Positions 47,599 to 54,576 of a DNA stretch of 64,000 bases are shown piece after piece; the stretch's first letter is position 1, and every line of letters begins with the position of its first letter. The stretch comes from JBQLZO01 sp052168315 (GTDB lineage: Bacteria; Planctomycetota; Phycisphaerae; Phycisphaerales; UBA1924): NCBI GenBank assembly GCA_052168315.1, contig JBQLZO010000050.1, forward strand, positions 124,001 to 188,000, written 5' to 3'. The notes beneath the pieces were generated by a model, which saw only the letters and a list, made by a program, of their open reading frames with translations, was not told where the DNA came from and did not search any database. The position numbers and the translations under genes are program-made.

Positions 47599-48869
47599 TG
47601 TTTGTCTGGTTTGCGTCCGGGTGTGCCATCGCGTGCCGGAATGTGCCCAACGCTTTGCCAATCAACGACTTGTGACGCAAAGCCAATTCCCCACTCTGTG
47701 ACTGGGTGTGACGGCTCGGGTCGGGGTGTGCACACGGCGTGTGCGTCCTCCTGTGCGTCTTGGTCCCGATAACCGTTTCCGGGCGTCAGCGTCGGGAGGC
47801 GGGCGATGGCGTGCTGCACCGGGAGCAGCGACGCATCGGCATAGACCGAGTTCGTCAGGCGGGCATCCGAATGCCTGGCGAGCGCCATCGCCGTCCGCTG
47901 GTCGGTCCCGACCAGGTGCAGGTTCGTGATGAAAGTGTGGCGGAGCGCGTGGAAGTCGATCCGGCGGTTGAGCTCGTCGAGCTTCGGGATGCCCGCCCGC
48001 TCCAGGTCGGCATCGATCGTGTGATGCGAGGGCATCCCACCCGCGAAGACGCGGGCCTCGCCGGAGGCGTCGGCGGGTCGATGCGAGCGGAGCTCGGCGA
48101 TGAGCTCGGGCGTGAGCGCGATCGGTGCATCGCGTCGGTTCTTGGTCGTCGATGCCCTGGCGAGCAGGTGGGGCGTCCGGGCGTCCAGGTGAACATCGGC
48201 CCAGATGAGTTGCGAGAGTTCGCCGCGGCGCAGCCCGGTCTGCAGCGCCATGAGGTACACGAGGCGACGCGGGCCGCTGGCGGCGATCAGCGCCCGCTGC
48301 TGCTCGACGGTGAGCGCCCGCCTGGGACGGGACTGGCGCCCTCGGGTGTCGATGCGTTCGATGCCATCGAGCGGGTTCGCCAGGAGCATCCGCCGCGAGA
48401 CCATCCAGCAGAGCATCGTGTTCGCGGCCGCGTGGTAGTGGTTGATCGTCTGGGGCGTCCTGGTGCACGAGCATCGCCAGGCGGTGAAGCTCGCGGGCGT
48501 CACATCGGCCAGGCGCTTCCACTCGCATTCGTCGATGAGCAGCTGCACCCGCTGGCGGATCTTGCGGATGTAGTCGGGCGTCCGGCCCGTGGTTCGGAGC
48601 TCGGCCACGAAGGTCTTGAGGTGCTCGGCCATCGTAGCGCTCGCGGCCTGGCGGACCGTCGCCGGGGCGATGATCCCCTCGCGTTCGTGCAGCTCGAGCT
48701 GCAGTCGCTCCTCGAACCGCTTGCGAGCAACACGCTTGTCCGTCGTCTCCAAAGAAAAGCGCCGGACCTTGGCCTCGTCGTCGTGGCGGATCTGCCCGTA
48801 CCAGAGCTTGGAGCGCTGGCGGGTTCCGTCGGGGCGGCGTCGCGACGGCTGGAAGATCGAGGCGATCAT
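47319..48869 (-). CDS. Tyrosine recombinase/integrase of element 2
   Basis: 516 aa as read here; ATG at 48869 overlaps the excisionase stop by ATGA. It has a SAM-like core-binding domain (TVRQAASATMAEHLKTFVAE) and a catalytic domain with LQTGLRRGELSQL (Arg), FHALRHTF (His-x-x-Arg) and RHSDARLTNSVYAD (Tyr). The frame crosses att B as WSRGES, then runs about 86 codons into element 1 in a frame unlike any coding frame there; that Arg/Ser/Pro-rich tail looks accidental. In the circle the frame would continue into the module at 50317-50496, for about 489 aa. Confidence 0.92.
   Translation of the reverse strand: MIASIFQPSRRRPDGTRQRSKLWYGQIRHDDEAKVRRFSLETTDKRVARKRFEERLQLELHEREGIIAPATVRQAASATMAEHLKTFVAELRTTGRTPDYIRKIRQRVQLLIDECEWKRLADVTPASFTAWRCSCTRTPQTINHYHAAANTMLCWMVSRRMLLANPLDGIERIDTRGRQSRPRRALTVEQQRALIAASGPRRLVYLMALQTGLRRGELSQLIWADVHLDARTPHLLARASTTKNRRDAPIALTPELIAELRSHRPADASGEARVFAGGMPSHHTIDADLERAGIPKLDELNRRIDFHALRHTFITNLHLVGTDQRTAMALARHSDARLTNSVYADASLLPVQHAIARLPTLTPGNGYRDQDAQEDAHAVCTPRPEPSHPVTEWGIGFASQVVDWQSVGHIPARDGTPGRKPDKQWSRGESNRTRIRSHDPGTPILRVGAQRNAQPTPRPSSRRWSKHGPSCPLRSVRRSRRSCEPRRPSRDPGSASPRRLRAHTVGRTTRRPFVRH
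47576..47599 (+). repeat. att copy B (attR of element 1 / attL of element 2)
   Basis: Second copy of the ssrA 3'-end sequence with no tRNA-like domain around it. It is the junction between the tandem elements and lies inside the coding frames of int2 and of the element-1 C-terminal module. Confidence 0.9.
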
Positions 48870-49075
48870 CGGGCCTCCCGCTTCATGGCCTGGCGGCGAA
48901 CGAACGCTTCGAGCTCGCGGACCAGGACGCGGGATGTCCGGCCGATCTTCACCGGGGCGGGGAACTCTCCGGATGCGATGAGGCGATACAGCGTTCGGCG
49001 TGAGACGCCGAGGGTGGAGGCGGCGGCGTCGATCGAGACGGCGGCCAGGTCGTCGATGCGTGACGATGCGGACAT
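48866..49075 (-). CDS. Excisionase-like HTH protein of element 2
   Basis: 69 aa, with AGGAG upstream. VSIDAAASTLGVSRRTLYRL is the helix-turn-helix and IGRTSRVLVRELEAFVRR the wing, as in AlpA/MerR-like excisionases. ATGA overlap couples it to int2. Confidence 0.87.
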   Translation of the reverse strand: MSASSRIDDLAAVSIDAAASTLGVSRRTLYRLIASGEFPAPVKIGRTSRVLVRELEAFVRRQAMKREAR

Positions 49076-49250
49076 GGGGCGCTCCTGGGCGAGGGGTGCG
49101 GCGAGCCACAAACGCACCGCGACCGAGGGCCCGTGCCAACTGGGGTCCTCGGTGCGGTGATGCCGGGTGGCTCTCGCGTCGTCGTTCGTCTGGAGCGGAC
49201 GCCCTGGGCGTCGCGGTGTTGTTCGGATCGCTCGTGCGATCGTTGCATCT

Positions 49251-49268
49251 TGCACGGCCCATCGTGCA
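49251..49268. promoter_or_regulatory. Dyad upstream of xis2
   Basis: TGCAC-N8-GTGCA lies 176 bp before the xis2 start. A second imperfect dyad, GATCG-N6-CGATC, sits beside it at about 49226-49241. Candidate operator. Confidence 0.3.
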
Positions 49269-49401
49269 GGTCTCGCCGCTCGCGTGAGCAGAAGTCGCGG
49301 GGCGATGAGGTGACGCGTGGCCCGCTCGTGCGGGCCCCGGCATGGCGAGCACCATAGCGCCATCGGCTGGCCTGTCAAGGCACGAGAGCATTGGAGCAGC
49401 T

Positions 49402-49427
49402 GGCACGCTTTGAGCTCAAAGCGTGCC
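49402..49427. repeat. Perfect 26-bp palindrome
   Basis: GGCACGCTTTGAG followed immediately by its exact reverse complement, without a loop. Such a site could bind a dimeric protein or form a cruciform. It is not followed by a T-run, so it is an unlikely terminator. Confidence 0.8.
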
Positions 49428-49802
49428 GATGCGGACTCGTCGCGTCGTCGCCTTCTCGCTCGCGGACAAGTCTGCCGCTCGCTCGGCGGCTCCGCCGCGA
49501 GCTCGACCGCCTCACCTGGTCGCGGGCGTGCACCGCGGTTCGGTCCGCCCTTCCCGCTTGCCGGCTGGGATTGTACATGGGCTCGTGATGCGATCGGTCG
49601 TCGTCGGTGCGAAGGTCCTCGGTTCATCCGCGTCGCTGGTGAGCGCCAGCCGACAAGCGGCAAGGGCTCGGATGCTCGCTGAGGGATCGACGATCGGCAG
49701 AGGCGGTCGGCGCTCTGAGGCCGCTGGATCGTTCGTGCTGCGTCGGAGGGTGTGAAGGGCACCCACCCCACCCGCCGACGCCTCGAACGCGTGAGGGACC
49801 GA

Positions 49803-50156
49803 TCAGGGCCGCGTAGCGGGACTCTTGCGCCGGAGGTGGATCGACTTCGTTTCCTCGCGTGTGTACCGGCGTGTCATGTCGCGACAAGACGACAGCGATT
49901 CGAGATCGGCGTGGGCGCATCCGAGCAACTCGCGGAACGCTCGCCAGGCGGTGCCTCGCGTTCGCCGGATCGAGGCGATCGAGCGCCCCGCCTGGGCGAG
50001 GTACCCCGCGTACCAGGCGACGCAGGCGGGGCTCACACCATCGCGGATCACCAGCACGACGCCGGGCTCCATCTCCACGAGGACCTTGTGTCCGTGGGCG
50101 CAGAACTTGGACACCTTCGCGGCGAGCATACGAGCGTTGAGATCATCGCCTGTCAT
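49803..50156 (-). CDS. Unknown small protein of element 2
   Basis: 117 aa, family not recognised. ATG at 50156 overlaps the upstream stop by ATGA. It has a VLVEMEPGVVLVIRDG strand pattern, SPACVAWYAGYLAQAG and a basic C-terminus (TRRYTREETKSIHLRRK). Its place matches that of rep in element 1, but no replication motif is visible. Confidence 0.6.
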   Translation of the reverse strand: MTGDDLNARMLAAKVSKFCAHGHKVLVEMEPGVVLVIRDGVSPACVAWYAGYLAQAGRSIASIRRTRGTAWRAFRELLGCAHADLESLSSCRDMTRRYTREETKSIHLRRKSPATRP

Positions 50157-50317
50157 GCGTTCTCACTTCCCACGGGGTCGTAATCGGCGTCGTTTGCCTC
50201 GGGTATTGCAGGGGTGGACGCTTTATGTTCATGTATCAAGCCAGGAACGCGGGCGGGCGTGCACGCGCACGCGTCTATAGAGTCTGCGTGCTCCGGGATG
50301 GACTGCTCGGCGTGCAT
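50153..50317 (-). CDS. Very small unknown protein of element 2
   Basis: 54 aa. The ATG at 50317 shares a base with the stop of the integrase module (TGATG), and its own stop overlaps the next ATG (ATGA). The sequence is unremarkable apart from CAC and an acidic end (NDADYDPVGSENA). The two overlaps are the main support for it being translated. Confidence 0.5.
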   Translation of the reverse strand: MHAEQSIPEHADSIDACACTPARVPGLIHEHKASTPAIPEANDADYDPVGSENA

Positions 50318-50517
50318 CAGGCATCGCGAATCTCCGGCTTCGAGGCGTGGCGTGCGAGCGCCACGAGCGAACACCGAACAGCATACGGCAGGTCCGGCCA
50401 CATGCGAACGAGTTCGGACCACTCATTGTCCGGGTGTGCGTTCTCATGTGCGTCAGATCCGTCCTGATCGCGTTCTAACGCCGCTTCTTGTCTCTTCGAT
50501 TCCCCCCGGCTCCATTC
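50317..50517 (-). CDS. Displaced integrase C-terminal module of element 2 (WPxLP domain)
   Basis: The frame crosses att C as EWSRGES, the same reading as int2 across att B. It continues as KRQEAALERD, then NEWSELVRMWPDLPYAVRCS and LVALARHASKPE, stopping at 50317. The pattern xxLVxxWPxLPxxVRxxLxxLxRxA matches the element-1 module. In the circle these would be the last 59 codons of int2. It has no start codon of its own close to att in this frame; a GTG lies upstream at 50598 in chromosomal DNA. Confidence 0.6.
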   Translation of the reverse strand, partial: EWSRGESKRQEAALERDQDGSDAHENAHPDNEWSELVRMWPDLPYAVRCSLVALARHASKPEIRDA

Positions 50518-50518
50518 C
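50495..50518 (+). repeat. att copy C (attR of element 2)
   Basis: Third copy. Its right flank (ATTCC) matches copy A, as expected for the chromosomal side of the original attB. Confidence 0.88.
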
Positions 50519-50601
50519 TGCGTGCGCTCCGTGCACCCGCCAAACGTGCCCGCACCCAAGGCGAATCCTCGCCAGCGGCGAGACTCCGCCGCGTCCACGC
50601 C

Positions 50602-50820
50602 TCATCCCACCACGCATATCACATCGACGACCCGCTTCGTGCGCTCGAAGCCGCGCTCGCCCCCGACCCACCCCACGCCCGCGGCCCAGTCCATCGGCTC
50701 GTGCGGCGTGACATCGGCGTAGCACCGCGCACGCACTTCGATGCCGCGCCCGGTCCGGCACTTCACGCCACCGAACACCGGGCCCATCGCCCGGTCCCGC
50801 TCCCACGACGAACGCAGCAC
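50602..50820 (-). CDS. Possible small unknown protein next to the element boundary
   Basis: 72 aa from the ATG at 50820, with high-GC third positions and a balanced composition (VRARCYADVTPHEPMDWAAG). It lies in chromosomal DNA between att C and the transporter gene. No family recognised and no strong ribosome binding site. Confidence 0.35.
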   Translation of the reverse strand: MLRSSWERDRAMGPVFGGVKCRTGRGIEVRARCYADVTPHEPMDWAAGVGWVGGERGFERTKRVVDVICVVG

Positions 50821-51039
50821 CCATCACAAGTGCGATCTCGCTCCGAAGTGCGCCCGCGCATCGACCACTGAACAACCGTCCCCTCGCGATCCCCAATCGG
50901 GGCGCCGCCTCCCCCGGACGGCCGCGCCCGATCGACAGCCCCACCACCGTCGCCAGCCCGACGACTCCACCCCCCCGGGGCTCAAGCCGCCCCCCGCTAC
51001 ACTCGACCCCAACGCTGGCGCACGCGCACCATCCCTCCA

Positions 51040-52962
51040 ATGACGCCCCAAGCCATATTCGTCACCGCCCTGCTCGCCGTCGCCGCCGTGCTCATGGCAA
51101 GCAACCGCGTGCGCCTCGACATCGTCGCCCTGCTCATCCTTCTCGCCCTCATGCTCGCCGGCATCCTCCCGGTGGGCGATGCGCTTGCCGGATTCGGAAG
51201 CCCGGTGGTCATCACGGTCGCCGCGCTGCTCGTCGTCGGCGAGATGCTCGATCGCACGGGCGTGACACACGCCGTCGGCGACTTCATCCTCAAGAAAGGA
51301 GGCCGGCGCGAACCGATCCTGCTCATCCTCATCATGTCCACGGCGGCACTGCTCGGAAGCGTCATGTCATCCACCGCCGTCGTCGCGGTCTTCATCCCGA
51401 TCGTCCTACGCATCACCGCCGAGACCAGAACGGGCGCCGGACGCCTCCTCCTGCCCATGTCATACGCCGCGCTCATCAGCGGCATGCTCACGCTCATCTC
51501 CTCCACGCGGAACATCGTCGTGCACGAGGAGCTCAGGAACGCCGGCGCGAACGGATTCGCATTCTTCGGTTTCGCCCCCGTCGGAGTCGCGGTCTTCATC
51601 GTCGCTGTGGCATACATCCTGATCGCGGGCCGTTGGCTCCTCCCACGCCGCGAGCCACCCGAAACCCGCGATCGAGTCGAACCGTCCCTCCAGCAGCTCG
51701 TCGAAGACTTCGGGATCGATGAACGCACGGCCTTCCTCCGTGTCCCGCCAGAATCACCGCTGACCGGGCGATCGATCGACGAAACCGCGATCGGACGCGA
51801 ATTCGGCGCCCGCGTGCTCGGCCTCCTCCGCCCGCGCCGCCGCGGCGCCGATCGGATCATCGCGCCCCCCGGCACAATCGAACTGCAGGCCGGAGACACC
51901 CTGCTCATCATCGCACCCGAGCACGGACGCCGGCGCCTCACCGAAGAACTCAACCTCGAACCGATCGAGCCGTCCGACCGCGAGCGCCAGCGATGGCGGT
52001 GGGAACTGGGCGGCGCGGAGGTCCTCATCCACCCGGACTCGCAACTGATCGGATCGTCCCTCCGCGAGAGCGCATTCCGCTCGGTGCACGCCCTGCACGC
52101 GCTGGGAATCCACCGCGCCAACAGGCCGCTGCCGGACTTCCGCAACGCCAGGCTGGAAGCCGCCGACTGCCTGCTCCTCGTCGGCCCGTGGACCCGCATC
52201 GACCGGCTGCGCACCCTCCCGCACGAATTCGTCGTGACCAGGCTCCCGCGAGAGCGGGCCGAGGTCCCCGCAGCCCACCGCAGAATGCCGGTCGCGCTCG
52301 CGATCCTCGCCACGATGGTCCTGCTGGTCGTCTTCGACCTCGTGCCACTCGTGGTCGCGGCGATCCTCGCGGCGCTCGCCGCCGTGATCACACGATGCCT
52401 CAGCATGGAGCAGGCCTATCGCTCGATCCACTGGAGCAGCATCGTCCTCCTGGCGGGCATGCTCCCGCTCGCCGATGCGCTCGAGAGAACCGGCGCGACC
52501 GATCTCTTCGTCCGCGTCCTGCTCGACGCGTTCGGCCAGTCGCACCCACGCACGATGCTCACACTCATCTTCTTTCTGACCGCGCTCGTCGGGCTCTTCC
52601 TCTCCAACACGGCCTCGGTGGTGCTCGTGGCCCCGATCGCCATGTGCGCGGCCAGGGCGCTGGATGTGTCCCCATACCCCTTCGCCGTCGCGGTCGTCAT
52701 CGCGGCCTCGGCCGTGTACTCAACACCCGTCTCCTCGCCCTCCCTCACCCTCGTCGTCGAGCCCGGACGCTACCGGTTCTTGGACTTCGTGAAGCTCGGC
52801 GTGCCCCTGCTCATGCTCACATGGCTCGTGACCCTCTTGATCACCCCGCTGATCTTCCCATTCGATTCCTTCGACTGGCCGCGCGAAGCGCACACCACCG
52901 ACCCGGCATCCACCGAGCAGCCCGAAACCCGCCTCGAGATGGAATCGCCCCGGAGCGACTGA
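51040..52962 (+). CDS. SLC13-family (DASS-type) anion transporter with RCK-C domains
   Basis: 640 aa. The N-terminal half has about six membrane helices (IVALLILLALMLAGILPVGD, VVITVAALLVVGEML, ILLILIMSTAALLGSVMSST). A cytoplasmic insert (residues about 215-410) contains two TrkA-C/RCK-C-like units (SPLTGRSIDETAIGREFGAR, LQAGDTLLIIAPE; GSSLRESAFRSVHALHALGI). The C-terminal half has six more helices, with FLSNTASVVLVAPIAMCAA, the second helical-hairpin signature. The family imports dicarboxylates, citrate or sulfate with Na+ or H+. Substrate unassigned. Confidence 0.9.
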   Translation: MTPQAIFVTALLAVAAVLMASNRVRLDIVALLILLALMLAGILPVGDALAGFGSPVVITVAALLVVGEMLDRTGVTHAVGDFILKKGGRREPILLILIMSTAALLGSVMSSTAVVAVFIPIVLRITAETRTGAGRLLLPMSYAALISGMLTLISSTRNIVVHEELRNAGANGFAFFGFAPVGVAVFIVAVAYILIAGRWLLPRREPPETRDRVEPSLQQLVEDFGIDERTAFLRVPPESPLTGRSIDETAIGREFGARVLGLLRPRRRGADRIIAPPGTIELQAGDTLLIIAPEHGRRRLTEELNLEPIEPSDRERQRWRWELGGAEVLIHPDSQLIGSSLRESAFRSVHALHALGIHRANRPLPDFRNARLEAADCLLLVGPWTRIDRLRTLPHEFVVTRLPRERAEVPAAHRRMPVALAILATMVLLVVFDLVPLVVAAILAALAAVITRCLSMEQAYRSIHWSSIVLLAGMLPLADALERTGATDLFVRVLLDAFGQSHPRTMLTLIFFLTALVGLFLSNTASVVLVAPIAMCAARALDVSPYPFAVAVVIAASAVYSTPVSSPSLTLVVEPGRYRFLDFVKLGVPLLMLTWLVTLLITPLIFPFDSFDWPREAHTTDPASTEQPETRLEMESPRSD

Positions 52963-53015
52963 CTCGCGCCCGACCGCCCAGATCCTCTGCACGCCGATCG
53001 ACCCGATCCGCTCGC

Positions 53016-54428
53016 TCACACCGCCCGAGGGATCCGCCGCGCGATGATCATCGCGCCACCGAACGCCATCGCGGCCAGCAGAATCAACAGCCCAAGCATG
53101 ACCGCAGCGCGGTTGACCAGGGCCGCCGTGCGACGATCGATGTCGGCCACGACCGTCGAAAGGTCCGCCGTCCGGTCCGCCCAGCCCGGAGACTCGATCA
53201 CCTCGCGCAGCGCCACCGTCACCTCGGCGAGCCGCTCGACCCCCGCGTTCGTGCTGTCCACGAGTTCCCGGATGTCCGCCAGCGTGGCGCCGGGCGGCGC
53301 CGCCTCGTCGGAACGAGCCCCGGACCGCAGCAGGTTCTGAAGCTCGACCGTCGCCGCGCCAAGGTTCACGCTCAGCCGATCCCCCGCCTCGGCCGTCTCC
53401 CTGACCTCGCGGAGCAATTCGGAGAACTCCTCGCCCCGCTCATCGAGCCCGACCAGCAGCGCTTCGCTGCGACGATCAAGCTCGGCGCCCACCCGCGCGA
53501 TCGTCGCCTCGCTGCGACGCTCGAGCTCAGCGCCCACCCGCGCGATCGCCGCCTCACGCTCGGCGGCGATCCGGTCCGCGGCCAGGTCCACGAGCCGCTG
53601 CCCCTCTGCGCCCACCGCCGCGGGCAGATCAGACGCCGCGGCCGAAGTCCGCTCGAACGCGGACACCATCGTGCCAAAGTCGTTGCTCGCGGCGATGCGC
53701 AATCCCAGGAGCTCCAGGTGCCACCGGATCAGGATCGGCCAGCGATCCGCCGAATACAGCAATCGCTCCGCCACCTGCCGAGTCTGCTCCAGTTCCCGCG
53801 TCGCCGGGTTCAGGCTGTTCAAGGGGTCGAGCATGAACAGCGAGAGCAGGCTGCCAGGAGGCGAATCGCGCCGCTCGGCCGCCCTCCGCACACCCGTCAG
53901 ATCGCCGAACCGCACGAGCGCCACAGATGTCTGATCGGGATGAGCCGCAACCCACTCCTCGATCAGCGCCGCGAGCTCGGCACGCTGCACCGGGGTCAGC
54001 GCGAGCTCCGCCGTCTCCCAGGCGCGCCGCTCGAAGCCGCGCTGCTGCGCGACCAGCGCTGCGGCCTGCTCCGCCCCCAGCAGCTCCACTACCCAGGGAC
54101 GCTCGTACACATGCCGCAGGAGCGAGAACAGCACGACCATCTCCACGACCGCCGAGGGATCGCAGCGCCCCCCGGCAATCGCCCACGCGGCCGATACGGT
54201 CGAGACCTTCTCGTGGGCGGCGATCGTTGCGATGCGCCGATCGCTCGCATCACTGATCACACGGTCCCATGTCTCTCCGGCCTTCGTCGCGAAGGTGTCC
54301 GCGATCGCACGGTTCCGCGCCTGCAACTCGATCGGCGTCACACGCCCCGGCCCGAATGTGAGCTGGGATGGCCCGGATGAGCACCCCGCCAGAGCCAGCA
54401 GAAGGCAAACGAACACGGCCACCCGCAT
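53016..54428 (-). CDS. Lipoprotein with coiled coil and C-terminal membrane helix
   Basis: 470 aa from the ATG at 54428, which has GGAGG upstream and begins a lipoprotein signal (VCLLLALAGCSSG; lipidated Cys about 15). The middle is helical. Residues about 300-345 contain an imperfect tandem repeat (IARVGAELERRSEAT, then IARVGAELDRRSEAL), continuing into a coiled coil. A membrane helix (AAVMLGLLILLAAMAFGGAMI) ends the protein. It could bridge outer and inner membranes or stay in one; family not recognised. Confidence 0.8.
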   Translation of the reverse strand: MRVAVFVCLLLALAGCSSGPSQLTFGPGRVTPIELQARNRAIADTFATKAGETWDRVISDASDRRIATIAAHEKVSTVSAAWAIAGGRCDPSAVVEMVVLFSLLRHVYERPWVVELLGAEQAAALVAQQRGFERRAWETAELALTPVQRAELAALIEEWVAAHPDQTSVALVRFGDLTGVRRAAERRDSPPGSLLSLFMLDPLNSLNPATRELEQTRQVAERLLYSADRWPILIRWHLELLGLRIAASNDFGTMVSAFERTSAAASDLPAAVGAEGQRLVDLAADRIAAEREAAIARVGAELERRSEATIARVGAELDRRSEALLVGLDERGEEFSELLREVRETAEAGDRLSVNLGAATVELQNLLRSGARSDEAAPPGATLADIRELVDSTNAGVERLAEVTVALREVIESPGWADRTADLSTVVADIDRRTAALVNRAAVMLGLLILLAAMAFGGAMIIARRIPRAV

Positions 54429-54576
54429 AATGAACCTCCGGTTCGTCACACACCCGACGGTGACGCAAAGTTCATTGTAATCCACCCCGCGTGCCGCGGC
54501 GTCCGCCCAAAACGCTCAGCCGCCACCGCCGCCACCGATCGGTGCCACGCCCGGTTACACTCTCCAAGAGCGCAAC

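Larger units (their letters stand above)
40417..47599. mobile_element. Integrative element 1 (about 7.2 kb) in ssrA
   Basis: Bounded by att copies A (40415-40438) and B (47576-47599), which share 24 identical bases. Gene content is a ribbon-helix-helix regulator, AlpA-like excisionase and tyrosine recombinase (minus strand, running toward att A), a type ISP-like restriction-modification gene (plus), and a replication initiation gene (minus). The last is preceded by a displaced integrase C-terminal module next to att B. Joining att A to att B would give a circle with one RHH-xis-int-module-rep operon and the divergent RM gene. Confidence 0.88.
49076..49802. other. Non-coding region of element 2
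   Basis: 727 bases without a convincing gene on either strand; short open frames here have Arg/Ser-rich shadow composition. It holds a perfect 26-bp palindrome and a promoter-proximal dyad, and should contain the xis2-int2 promoter. It is a candidate place for an origin. Confidence 0.5.
47578..50518. mobile_element. Integrative element 2 (about 2.9 kb), tandem in the same site
   Basis: Bounded by att copies B (47576-47599) and C (50495-50518), which share 22 identical bases. It contains an excisionase, a tyrosine recombinase, a 727-bp non-coding region with a long palindrome, two small unknown proteins and a displaced integrase C-terminal module beside att C. No replication or cargo gene is recognisable. 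The original chromosome junction is att A left side with att C right side: both have TTCC after the ssrA discriminator. Confidence 0.82.

Noticed and set aside
49512..49766. Small minus-strand genes between the 117-aa gene and xis2
   Set aside because: No ribosome binding site, Arg/Thr/Ser-rich shadow composition, and several equally long frames overlap in all phases.
47576..50518. Additional tRNA or tmRNA genes at the second and third TTCGATTCC sequences
   Set aside because: Only the T-loop/acceptor end is repeated. No D-arm, anticodon arm or matching 5' end precedes them; they are att copies.
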